Assembly: GCF_002286815.1 (NCBI RefSeq)
Contig: NZ_MUNM01000090.1
Location: 1-64,000, forward strand
Source of the DNA: Pseudomonas sp. PICF141
GTDB taxonomy: Bacteria > Pseudomonadota > Gammaproteobacteria > Pseudomonadales > Pseudomonadaceae
Direction: 5' to 3'
Length of the DNA: 64,000 nucleotides
Shown here: piece after piece, positions 27,600 to 35,647 of the stretch
Position numbering within the stretch: position 1 is the first letter of the stretch
How the letters are laid out: each line of letters opens with the position of its first letter
Made by a program: the position numbers and the translations under genes
The notes under the pieces: model-generated
What the model saw: the letters and a program-made list of their open reading frames with translations, nothing else
Databases searched by the model: none
What the model was told of the DNA's origin: nothing

Positions 27600-28427
27600 T
27601 CAAGGAGCGCTTGTCCGCAACGGAAATCCGTACGATTCGAAAAGATCCCAAACGTCCTCGCGATCGAAGAGCCGCCACCCCAGTGTCGTGAACTGCATCA
27701 GGTCATCCTCGCCGGGAAAGGAGTAGTAGGCCCCGGCAGATGGATCTTGAGACGTCCCCGTCATGGGCTCATCGCGCTCCAAGCGCCTGATTGCGTTCAT
27801 GATGAGACGCGCGCCTGGTTGATAAAGTGAAAGGATGTGCCACAGCAAGGAGCGCTCCTTTTCGACTGCCACACGCGCAGTCTCAATGATGCGACCGACA
27901 TCAATGCCGGGACTGTCGATCCAATGGAGCGTACAACCGATCTCAGGGTCCCCGTTCAGCAGCGCCCGGAAGGTCGCGAGAACACCTCGATATTGAGGCA
28001 AGAGGCCAGAGTGAAGATTTAGGACGCCGCGTGGCGGAATGGCCAACGCTTCATTCTTCAGGATTTGACCAAAGCGGATTGAGATGAACAGATCCGCTCC
28101 CGCATCCTGCAGCATTTGCAGGCCCGCAGGATCCCTCAAGCTGGGCAATACCCGCACAGGAACCCCAAAGCGTTGCTGCAGTTCTGCAAAACCGAATCGA
28201 TGCCCGCTGCTAACCTGGTCGCTCGATCCGGTTAACCCAGGAGCCAAGGCATTGAAGAAGTCCTGCTCGATCAATGCCAGTTGTCCGAGCATGCGTGGCA
28301 CCTTCCTGCCCGATCCCACTCTCTCCGAGAGGAATATTCCCACTGTGCTCTCGTGAATCTCGGGCAACAGGAAATTGAGAGTGAGATTGCTCTCCACGTC
28401 CCTGTTCACCAAAAAAGCGATTCGCAA
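27600..28427 (-). CDS. Formyltransferase-domain protein
   Basis: A 275-residue protein with the formyl_trans_N fold. The catalytic triad is visible: Asn and His in GVLNLHSGLLPQYRG and Asp in DSPGIDVGRIIET, as in methionyl-tRNA and phosphoribosylglycinamide formyltransferases. It lacks the C-terminal tRNA-binding part of Fmt and may formylate a sugar or amine. The start is a TTG at 28427 with a perfect GAGGAGGT nine bases upstream; the frame continues further but without such a site. A truncated gene ends two bases before it, suggesting translational coupling in an older operon. Confidence 0.78.
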   Translation of the reverse strand: MRIAFLVNRDVESNLTLNFLLPEIHESTVGIFLSERVGSGRKVPRMLGQLALIEQDFFNALAPGLTGSSDQVSSGHRFGFAELQQRFGVPVRVLPSLRDPAGLQMLQDAGADLFISIRFGQILKNEALAIPPRGVLNLHSGLLPQYRGVLATFRALLNGDPEIGCTLHWIDSPGIDVGRIIETARVAVEKERSLLWHILSLYQPGARLIMNAIRRLERDEPMTGTSQDPSAGAYYSFPGEDDLMQFTTLGWRLFDREDVWDLFESYGFPLRTSAP

Positions 28428-28429
28428 CT

Positions 28430-28672
28430 TCAGACCTCCTCGGGCAGACCTGCCTTGAGAAGCAGCAACGGCCAATTCAACACAAGCGGATCGATCCCAT
28501 TTCCATTGTTTTGCCACGACGTATGGACGGAAGGCCCGATCTGCTCGATCAATTCCGGCATCAGACCTAGCATAGTTGCTATTTCGTCATTACTACGCCC
28601 CCAGCAGCTCCTGGCCGTTCTCTGCCGATCATGGTTACAAAGCGTGCTGGTGAAATCCGATGCAATCGGTGG
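28430..28672 (-). pseudogene. Truncated gene upstream of the formyltransferase
   Basis: An open frame of about 80 codons with no good start ends in a stop two bases before the formyltransferase start. It contains CWGRSNDEIATMLGL, which resembles a LuxR-type helix-turn-helix, then SVHTSWQNNGNGIDP and a hydrophobic tail. Its 5' end is replaced by IS-end-like tandem repeats, so it is probably the 3' remnant of a gene cut by an insertion. Identity is uncertain. Confidence 0.4.
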
Positions 28673-28740
28673 TCAGAACGAATGCAAATGACTGGTCAGG
28701 TCGAATGCAAACGGGTGGTCAAGTGGAGTGCAATTGCGGT
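28649..28740. repeat. Four tandem 22-24 bp repeats, IS21-end-like
   Basis: Four imperfect units of the form GGTCAGGTCGAATGCAAACGG lie head to tail (28649-28670, 28671-28693, 28694-28716, 28717-28740), all sharing GGT...(G/A)TGCAA. Multiple short tandem repeats like these are typical transposase-binding ends of IS21-family elements. No transposase gene is left nearby, so this would be a solo end. Confidence 0.5.
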
Positions 28741-28814
28741 CCCAAGCCACCCCAAATTTAATGAACCCCGCCCCCACCCGTTCGCCTAACTGAATGACTA
28801 TCAGGAGGTGACGA

Positions 28815-29033
28815 ATGCAAATCGAAACAATCTGGATCGTGCTCGCAGCAGTACTTGTACTGATTGAGTTGTGGGCGATCAACAGGGTGCGAAAAGCCGA
28901 AGGCAAATCGAGCAACAAACTGGTGTGGATGGTGGTGATCGTGTTTGTGCCGCTATTCGGGCTAATCGCATGGGCCTTGGTGGGACCGAAGCACATTGCA
29001 CAGACCCCGCATTCACCGCAGGCCAGACAATAA
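28815..29033 (+). CDS. PLDc_N domain small membrane protein
   Basis: A 72-residue protein with two transmembrane helices (TIWIVLAAVLVLIELWAI and LVWMVVIVFVPLFGLIAWALVG) separated by a short charged loop. This is the phospholipase D N-terminal (PLDc_N) pattern found alone in many small bacterial proteins. AGGAGGTG lies six bases before the ATG. Function unknown. Confidence 0.8.
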   Translation: MQIETIWIVLAAVLVLIELWAINRVRKAEGKSSNKLVWMVVIVFVPLFGLIAWALVGPKHIAQTPHSPQARQ

Positions 29034-29081
29034 CGTCGGACGGCGTGCGGTAACGATCTGCGAACTGCGCAATTTCAAAGA

Positions 29082-29109
29082 ACAAAGCCCTGATGATTTG
29101 GGGCTTTGT
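29082..29109. terminator. Bidirectional terminator-like hairpin
   Basis: ACAAAGCCC and GGGCTTTGT form a nine-base stem between convergent genes (PLDc_N and HD domain). On the minus strand it is followed by TTGTTCTTTG. Confidence 0.6.
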
Positions 29110-29165
29110 CGCTTCTGGCTGGAACACCTCCGGCACTCACGCTAGCGACGCGGTGCCAACACTCA

Positions 29166-29588
29166 CTACGACCGCAACACCCCGATCGCCCGCCGATACT
29201 TCTCAACGCGCTCCAGATCCTCCCAGGACGGCTGGGCAATCCGCGACAAGTCGCTGTTCTCTTCCAGATCCGCCAGTTTCACCACCCGCCCGATCGGGTT
29301 CTGCGCCACGCGTTCGATAAACGCCTCGTAGGACTCATCCGGCACCTTGGTCACCGACGCAATCGCCATCAGCACCGTTTCACTGAAACCTTCGTTACGC
29401 AGATCGTCGAAACTGATGCCGCAGTCTTCGACTACGTCGTGCAGCACCGCGACGATGCGCTCTTCCAGCGTATTCACCCGCAGCATGACACTCAGCGGAT
29501 GCAGGATGTAAGGCGCACCGCCCTTGTCCACCTGCCCCTCATGCGCCGCCGCTGCGATGGCAATGGCGCGTTCCAGTGTCTGGGTCAT
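29166..29588 (-). CDS. HD domain protein (RelA/SpoT hydrolase-like)
   Basis: A 140-residue cytoplasmic protein with the HD phosphohydrolase pattern seen in MESH1 and SpoT hydrolase domains: AAAAHEGQVDKGGAPYILHPL, then VAVLHDVVEDCGIS, and VVKLADLEENSDL. It may hydrolyse (p)ppGpp or another nucleotide. GAGGAGA lies before the ATG. It follows a frameshifted gene on the same strand. Confidence 0.85.
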   Translation of the reverse strand: MTQTLERAIAIAAAAHEGQVDKGGAPYILHPLSVMLRVNTLEERIVAVLHDVVEDCGISFDDLRNEGFSETVLMAIASVTKVPDESYEAFIERVAQNPIGRVVKLADLEENSDLSRIAQPSWEDLERVEKYRRAIGVLRS

Positions 29589-29659
29589 GGGATTCTCCTC
29601 GGGTTAAACGCCGTAACGGCCGCTGAAATGAATGTTGCGCTTGAACCAGCCTGCAATCG

Positions 29660-29996
29660 CTACCGTCCCGCAGGCTTGGCGATCTCAGCGTGGCGTTCGA
29701 GAATCATCGCCACCAGCGTCGCCTGATCGAGGCCCGGATGACCGTCCACCGCTTCAGCGACCCAGCCGCAACCGGACTTCTGCACATGCTGACGCCACTC
29801 ACCCGGCCAGGCTTCAAGCGCCGACACCGCCAACCACACTGCCCCGCCCTGCTCGCAATGACCGCCACCGATGGACTGTTCGAAACAAAAAGGCGTGTCC
29901 GGTCGGGAAAGGTCGATGTGAAAGAGGTAAATGTCCTGGGTTTGGTGCTGTGGCGTGGGGGGCGTTGTTGCGGCTGCCGATTTCGATCATGGGCAT
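29660..29996 (-). pseudogene. Frameshifted gene of unknown function
   Basis: ATG 29996 with AAGGA about eight bases upstream starts MPMIEIGSRNNAPHATAPN, but this frame does not continue sensibly. One base out, the frame reads QDIYLFHIDLSRPDTPFCFE and on through GGGHCEQGGAVWLAVSALEAWPG to KPAGR and a stop at 29660, with good protein character and no start of its own. Total length is 337, that is 3n+1. Dropping one base near the C-run at 29938-29940 joins both into about 111 residues. It is either a true pseudogene or a sequence error. Confidence 0.6.
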
Positions 29997-30151
29997 GCTC
30001 TATCCTTGAAATCCCGTTGGCGTTCAGTCTACGACGGTGGCGGTGCTGGACGGAAGCAAGCGTCACTCACCACCGAAAATCCCGCGCCTGAACGTTCGAT
30101 GAAGGCACGGCGAGGATTTTGAAGTCCGAAAATCTCGTAGGAAATAACCGA

Positions 30152-30286
30152 TTGTGGCGAGGGAGCTTGCTCCCGCTGGGCTGCGAAGCAGCCCCAAACC
30201 CTGCTAGCCCGTTTCCTCAGACACACCGCAACGCCCGGTTTTGCGGCGGCTGCGCCACCGAACGGGGGCAAGCCCCCTCGCCACAG
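30152..30286. repeat. REP-like inverted repeat
   Basis: TTGTGGCGAGGGAGCTTGCTCCC at the left and GGGGGCAAGCCCCCTCGCCACA at the right enclose an inner imperfect palindrome (GGGCTGCGAAGCAGCCC...GGCGGCTGCGCCACC). A common Pseudomonas intergenic form. Confidence 0.8.
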
Positions 30287-30458
30287 TGAGCGCGTGTGGT
30301 CCTACAGCCCGGTTGCGGCTACCGAAATCGCTGCCTAGAGTGGGTCTGTCGCTGAGCGAATTCAGCGATAGGGTTTCGCAGCCCTGACGATACGTGTAGT
30401 AACCTTGCACCCCATAACCAGCAACGGCCGCACAAACGCGCCCGTATTCCGTTTTATG

Positions 30459-30537
30459 GTGGCTGTGTGTGGGAGACCTTCTGGTCTGCCGGGTTCCTCG
30501 TATCCTCGGTCTGCGAACCCGCACATAGCTACCACCC
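30459..30537 (+). ncRNA. Structured leader before the DUF3077-like gene
   Basis: The segment can fold as a three-way junction: GGTGGCTGTGTG (30459-30470) pairs with CACATAGCTACCACC (30523-30537); inside are GGGAGACC-TTCT-GGTCTGCC and CGGGTTC (30491-30497) with GAACCCG (30516-30522). It ends 57 bases before the start codon. I recall similar leaders before other small DUF3077-like genes in Pseudomonas, but cannot check here. Could be a cis-regulatory RNA or part of a small RNA. Confidence 0.45.
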
Positions 30538-30594
30538 TTTCGATTCGCAGCGAACGGCAGTAGCTCTTCTAACAGATACGAGGAAGATTTACTT

Positions 30595-30885
30595 ATGAGT
30601 ACGAACAACCCGCTCCGCCACTACACCCCCATGTCCCACTTCGCCACCGACCACCCCGTCCTCCTCATCGACGCCGACGCCCCACTGCGCGAACTCCACA
30701 ACTGCCTCAGCGAACGTCTCAACGCCGTCCTCAAATACCTCAACCTCATGGCCTGCACCAGCCTGCCGGACTACGCCGAGCACGATATCAACACCGTTAC
30801 CAACATCGCCCGGATCATGGTTCAGGATGTGAGTGATGTGTTTCGGGTGATTGAGCAGCGTGGGTTTGATAATGAAAGGGAGTAA
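30595..30885 (+). CDS. DUF3077/DUF6124-like protein
   Basis: A 96-residue cytoplasmic protein with a middle that reads PVLLIDADAPLRELHNCLSERL and a C-terminal helix (NTVTNIARIMVQDVSDVFRVIEQ). It fits the small Pseudomonas DUF3077-like family, often multi-copy. GAGGAAG lies about eight bases before the ATG. It has a long structured leader and a strong terminator after it. Function unknown. Confidence 0.65.
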   Translation: MSTNNPLRHYTPMSHFATDHPVLLIDADAPLRELHNCLSERLNAVLKYLNLMACTSLPDYAEHDINTVTNIARIMVQDVSDVFRVIEQRGFDNERE

Positions 30886-30902
30886 CTGATTTTTCAGTTA
30901 TA

Positions 30903-30928
30903 AAAAACCCACTCCACTGTGGGTTTTT
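30903..30928. terminator. Rho-independent terminator
   Basis: AAAAACCCAC and GTGGGTTTTT form a ten-base stem with a T-run on both strands, directly after the DUF3077-like gene. It also marks the left limit of the AT-rich cassette. Confidence 0.78.
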
Positions 30929-31100
30929 GCTTTCATTAAAAAACCTCTAGAGACAGCTCTCAAATAACTCAAACAAATACCAATTGAATTTGGACGCGGT
31001 AGTGGCTGTAGGCTATGGTCTTTGGGCACGCAACTGGTACGGCGCCTTAAAGAGCCCATCAGAATGGGCCTGAAAGATGACTTAAGGAGTTTGAAAATAC

Positions 31101-32324
31101 ATGGGCACCAGTCACGATCCAATACGACATCTGAAATATTTGAGACACTCCCTATCGCAGGACAATGAAGCTATAGGTTTCTTCGTAGCTGCTGGCTGCC
31201 CGCTTTCTATTTCACTTCCTGAATCAGACTGGCCATTAATACCAGACGTTATGGGGTTAACAAAGTGTATAAACGAACGCCTCAAAGATACCCCAGAATA
31301 CAACACTCTACTTTCCGAGCTAGCTAAAGCAACAAGAATTCAGCACAAAAACATAGAACACATACTAAGCTTCGTCCGAAGCTTATATTTAGTTTCGGAA
31401 GGAGGGGACGTCAGAGGTTTAAATGAGCAACAACTTTCTCAATTAGAAAAGACTATCTGCGAAGAAATTGCAAAAAAAATCGACGTAGAATTACCACCTC
31501 TCGACACTCCCTACCATCGACTTTGCAACTGGATAAACTCAATTGATAGGAAATCGGCAGTAGAAATATTCACAACAAACTATGACCTTCTCTTAGAGCA
31601 GGCACTGGAAAGTACCCAGATGCCATACTTTGACGGCTTTGTGGGTTCTAGAAAATCTTTTTTTGACTTGCGAGCAGTTGAAGAAAATTTAATCCCTAAC
31701 CATTGGACAAGGTTATGGAAGATTCATGGATCAATAAACTGGTATCTCGAAGACGAAGGTTCAAAAAAAAGAGTTCATCGATCTTCTGAAACGAAAGACC
31801 GCGTTTCGCACTTAATATACCCGTCCCACCTTAAATATGAAGAAAGTCGGAAAATGCCATATTTAGCGTTGATCGACCAGCTTAGTAGATTTATAAGAAA
31901 AAAATCTTCTTTACTCATACTTTGCGGTTACTCGTTCAATGACGGACATATAAACGATACAATTCTTAACGCACTTAAAGCAAATCCTACAGCAATGGTT
32001 CTAGGATTAATGTATGAAAACTACAAGATTTTAGACTCTTCAAATGAGCCTGTCGATCGGTACCCCGAAGCATACTTAATGGCAAAAAACCAACACAACT
32101 TAAATATCTGGACATATGACAAAGCAATTATCGGTACGAGCTTAGGCGATTGGAAATATGACTGGCTTAAGGAAACCCCCGACGCAGATCTCATAGAGTT
32201 CGTCTATAAAGATGTTCGGAAAGATTTACCAGATCGAGATTTAATAAAGCTTGGAGATTTCTCAATATTCACCTATTTCCTTCAAAAAATCATAGGTACA
32301 GCTAAGGCTGCTCGACATGTCTAG
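31101..32324 (+). CDS. SIR2-like protein of a SIR2-HerA defence system
   Basis: A 407-residue SIR2-family protein, in the group of NAD+-degrading effectors paired with HerA in anti-phage systems. SIR2 marks are the nucleotide-binding GFFVAAGCPLSI (26-37), IFTTNYDLLLEQAL with the Asn-Tyr-Asp core at 160-162, KIHGSINW with the histidine at 209, and LCGYSFNDGHIN (275-284). It begins after AAGGAG, in AT-rich DNA unlike its neighbours, a sign of transfer. It overlaps the HerA gene by eight bases, so translation is coupled. Role by family: NAD+ depletion on infection. Confidence 0.86.
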   Translation: MGTSHDPIRHLKYLRHSLSQDNEAIGFFVAAGCPLSISLPESDWPLIPDVMGLTKCINERLKDTPEYNTLLSELAKATRIQHKNIEHILSFVRSLYLVSEGGDVRGLNEQQLSQLEKTICEEIAKKIDVELPPLDTPYHRLCNWINSIDRKSAVEIFTTNYDLLLEQALESTQMPYFDGFVGSRKSFFDLRAVEENLIPNHWTRLWKIHGSINWYLEDEGSKKRVHRSSETKDRVSHLIYPSHLKYEESRKMPYLALIDQLSRFIRKKSSLLILCGYSFNDGHINDTILNALKANPTAMVLGLMYENYKILDSSNEPVDRYPEAYLMAKNQHNLNIWTYDKAIIGTSLGDWKYDWLKETPDADLIEFVYKDVRKDLPDRDLIKLGDFSIFTYFLQKIIGTAKAARHV

Positions 32325-34192
32325 TAAAGAAACCTATCTCGGTGATGTTCAGGATGTTGATGGAACAAGCGTAAGCCTTACTCTATCAAAAAAATCAATG
32401 ACGGGTTTCGTATATATTGATGGCCAAGGCTATCGCGTAGGACAAATAGGCAGTTTTGTACGAATCCCAATTGGTTTTACCTCACTTTTCGGAATCGTCA
32501 GTCAAGTTGGTGCAAGTGCGATCCCCAGCAATATTACAGACTTAACAATAACTGGCGATCGCTGGATGAAAATCCAACTAATAGGCGAAGGGCAGCGAGA
32601 TGGCGTCTTTGAAAGAGGACTGTCGCAGTATCCGACTATTGGAGATCAGGTACACCTTGTATCTGAGAAAGAACTAAAAAACATTTACGGCCAACCTGAT
32701 CGCCCATATTTCGTAAAAATAGGCCACATTTCAAACGCTGATTCAATACCTGCACTAATTGACGTCAACAAGCTAATCACCAGACATTCCGCAGTTGTTG
32801 GGACAACCGGATCTGGAAAATCCACTACAGTAGCGAGCTTAATCAACGCACTATCAGATAAAGATAAATATCCGTCATCACGCATCATCATGTTAGATTT
32901 ACATGGCGAATATGGTTCAGCGTTAAAAAGCAGAGCGAATATTTACAAGATAAATCCAGACACCTCATCCAAACTAAAGGAGAAAGGCTTATACATTCCA
33001 TTTTGGGCGTTAAATTTCGATGAGCTTTGCGAAATAAGCTTTGGCAAATTCGACAATGAAAAGGATAGAAATATTGTTCTTGAGCGAGTTCAGAAATACA
33101 AGATCGAATCTCTTAAGAAACACCCAAAAAAAGGTGCCAACGCTGACGCATTAAGCGTTGACTCACCGATACCTTTTAGTCTTCATGACTTATGGTATGA
33201 ACTTTATACAGAAACATTCGGCACCTACTACAAAGGCGCAGGCAAACCTTTAGATTGTATTGCTTATGAAACCAACTCAGACGGCGTAGAACTGAAGGGA
33301 GATCCTAAAAACGGAATTGCACCAATATTCAAAAATGTTAAAAATGACGCAGGAGATCCTGAAAAAATAAACTATCTCCCAACGCAACTTAACCTAGGAA
33401 AACAGCTACAACTTCTTGGCACTAAATTAAGAATACCCAGGTATGATTTTATTTTTAAACCAGCAGAGTGGAGTTCTCAAAAAGATGGAGAGGTAGGTCG
33501 CGACCTAGATGAACTACTAAAAGACTGGATTGGAAGCGACAAGCCGGTCACTATATTAGACCTTTCCGGGGTTCCGGGCGACATTCTTCAAACGACCATA
33601 GGGGCAGTCTTAAGAATATTGTATGAGGCATTATTCTGGGCCCGAAACCTGTCACAGGGAGGAAGATATCGACCGCTACTCATAGTAATGGAAGAAGCTC
33701 ACATCTACCTTAATGACGATTTTAAAGGTATGGCATCAAAAGTAGTTCAGCGTATTGTTAAAGAGGGAAGAAAGTACGGCATAGGCGCAATGATTGTTAG
33801 TCAACGACCGTCGGAAATAAATGCAACTATTTTATCTCAATGCGGTACTTTTTTTTGCGCTACGACTTTCAAATTCATCCGATAGAAGCCATATATCTTC
33901 TGCGCTGTCAGACAACCTTGACGGCTTGACAAACATGCTACCAATACTGAAAACCGGAGAAGCTATAATTTTAGGAGAGGCTGTCAAACTTCCTATGAGA
34001 ACAGTTATATCTGCGCCACCTAGAAACGCAAGACCAGACAGTCAAGATCCGGTAGTTTATGATGAAGTATCATCAGAAGATTCTCAGAACCCAGGCGGCT
34101 GGGGTATTCCAATGGAAGCAAGCCCAAACTACCAAGAGATAAGTGAAACTTGGCGCTCGCAAAACCCAAAAATCGAAAGATTAAAAACCTAA
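32317..34192 (+). pseudogene. HerA ATPase of SIR2-HerA, frameshifted
   Basis: A HerA-type hexameric ATPase. The N-terminal barrel (HAS) leads to Walker A GTTGSGKST (162-170), the DLHGEYG block (194-200), Walker B LLIVMEEAHIY (454-464) and SQRPSE (495-500). At residues 511-513 an eight-T run (33849-33856) shifts the frame, and translation stops at 33885 after CATTFKFIR. Read with one T fewer, it continues ALRLSNSSDRSHISSALSDN and on to the stop at 34192, giving 624 codons, a usual HerA length. Loss of the last 110 or so residues removes the C-terminal arginine-finger region. It may be a true break, phase switching, slippage rescue, or an error in the sequence. Confidence 0.82.
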
Positions 34193-34200
34193 GGGCTATC

Positions 34201-34410
34201 ATGGAAAGAATATCTGTATCATCGAGCAACATCGCCTCTATAGGATACGACTCCGAAAGCATGACCCTCGAAGTCGAATTCAACAATGGCGCTACATACC
34301 AATATTTCGATGTTGGTCTGAGGCTTTACGAAGAGCTAATTAATGCAGACTCTGTAGGCGGCTTTCTTGCTGCCCATATTAAGGGGACCTATCGTTTTTC
34401 CAAAGTATAG
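34201..34410 (+). CDS. KTSC domain protein, third gene of the cassette
   Basis: A 69-residue cytoplasmic protein that fits the KTSC domain: VSSSNIASIGYDSESMTLEV, then FNNGATYQYFDV and GGFLAAHIKGTYRF. The ATG at 34201 follows AAGGGC, and the gene lies only eight bases after the HerA stop. It shares the AT-rich codon use of SIR2 and HerA. KTSC proteins have no agreed function; some are nucleic-acid linked. The tight spacing suggests it belongs to the system. Confidence 0.8.
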   Translation: MERISVSSSNIASIGYDSESMTLEVEFNNGATYQYFDVGLRLYEELINADSVGGFLAAHIKGTYRFSKV

Positions 34411-34665
34411 CCAAAGAATGAGCGGATTTATTTCTCTTCTTAGATGAATCCGCCCACTCTAAATCCCTAGCAACAAAGAACAAAGGAGGACAGATTTATT
34501 TTTGGATATGCGTCGAGAGTAGCTGCTTACAATTTCGTCTCAAATGCCTCCTTCCAGTCAGTCACAACCAAACGGTCTAAGCTCATCCGATCGAAACTTA
34601 CTCTCGCCACCAAGCCCCCTTATTTGCTCGGGGTACCTTCCACGCCTACGCCTGGAGCCACCGTA
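34411..34665. other. Right flank of the AT-rich cassette
   Basis: A 255-base gap where base composition returns to the genome average. GCGGATTTATT with a near-inverse ATGAATCCGC (about 34423-34460) may be a terminator. The piece GGAGGACAGATTTATTTTTGG (cut here from 34485) resembles half of a palindrome common near REP-associated transposases. No transposase or integrase gene is present. Confidence 0.3.
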
Positions 34666-35574
34666 ATGATCCGCATCCTGCTGACCGCTCTCACATTGCT
34701 TGCCCTAAGCATCCCGGCCCACGCTCAGATGCCTCCATTCCCCACCTCCTTCCGCACTCAAAACATCCCGCTAGAAGACGTCACCCTCCATGTCCGCATC
34801 GGCGGCAAAGGCCCAGCCGTGGTCCTTCTACATGGCTTCGGCGACACCGGCGATATGTGGGCGCCACTCGCCGCCGATCTGGCCCGCGATCACACAGTCG
34901 TGGTGCCGGATCTTCGCGGTATGGGCTTGTCGTCGATCCCGGACGGCGGCTACGACAAGAAGACCCAAGCCGCCGACATCAGTGCAGTGTTGGCCGCGCT
35001 AGGTATCGAACACTCGGTAGTCATCGGCCATGACATCGGCACCATGGTCGCCTACGCCTACGCCGCGCGTTATCCGCAGCAGACCGATCGCCTGGTGGTG
35101 ATGGATGCGCCCGTACCGGGCATTCCGCCCTGGAACGAGATTGTCCGCTCACCGATGCTTTGGCACTTCGACTTTGGCGGGCCGGATGCTGAGCGCCTGG
35201 TCGCCGGTCGTGAGCGCATCTACCTGGACCGGTTCTGGAACGAGTTCGCGGGCGATCCCAGTAAGGTGGATGAAGAAACCCGTCAGCATTACGCCTCGCT
35301 CTGTGCCCGCCCAGGCGCCATGCGCGCAGCCTTCGCTCAGTTCCGCAGCATTCGTCAGGATGAGGTGGACAACAAAGCTTCGATGGCGACGCGGCTGACG
35401 ATGCCAGTGCTGGCCATCGGCGGTGAGAAATCCTTTGGCAGCAATGAAGCGATCGTGATGCGCAATGCGGCGGATAAGGTCACGGAAGTGGTGATTCCGG
35501 GGACAGGACATTGGCTGATGGAAGAAGCGCCAACGGAGACCATTCGAGCGATTCGGAACTTCATCGCGCAGTGA
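34666..35574 (+). CDS. Exported alpha/beta hydrolase (epoxide hydrolase-like)
   Basis: A 302-residue protein with a signal peptide (IRILLTALTLLALSIPAHA). The alpha/beta hydrolase core has LHGFGDTGDMW for the oxyanion hole, the nucleophile elbow GHDIGTMVAYAYAARYP with Asp in place of Ser (as in epoxide hydrolases and dehalogenases), and the histidine in GTGHWLMEEAP. GGAG lies about nine bases before the ATG at 34666. Its last 231 bases are repeated downstream at 36914-37140. Confidence 0.87.
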   Translation: MIRILLTALTLLALSIPAHAQMPPFPTSFRTQNIPLEDVTLHVRIGGKGPAVVLLHGFGDTGDMWAPLAADLARDHTVVVPDLRGMGLSSIPDGGYDKKTQAADISAVLAALGIEHSVVIGHDIGTMVAYAYAARYPQQTDRLVVMDAPVPGIPPWNEIVRSPMLWHFDFGGPDAERLVAGRERIYLDRFWNEFAGDPSKVDEETRQHYASLCARPGAMRAAFAQFRSIRQDEVDNKASMATRLTMPVLAIGGEKSFGSNEAIVMRNAADKVTEVVIPGTGHWLMEEAPTETIRAIRNFIAQ

Positions 35575-35647
35575 CGGGGGCATCGTTTCTGGACTTCATG
35601 CCGACAAATCCTTAGCTTGGCTGATCCGAATACCCGCAGAGACGGAC

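Noticed and set aside
28649-28740. Tandem 22-24 bp repeats as a CRISPR array
   Set aside because: Repeats are contiguous and imperfect with no spacers, and no cas genes are near; an IS end fits better.
34485-34506. GGACAGATTTATTTTT-type motif after KTSC
   Set aside because: Resembles half of a palindrome seen with REP-associated transposases, but the partner half and a transposase are missing, so no mobile element is called.
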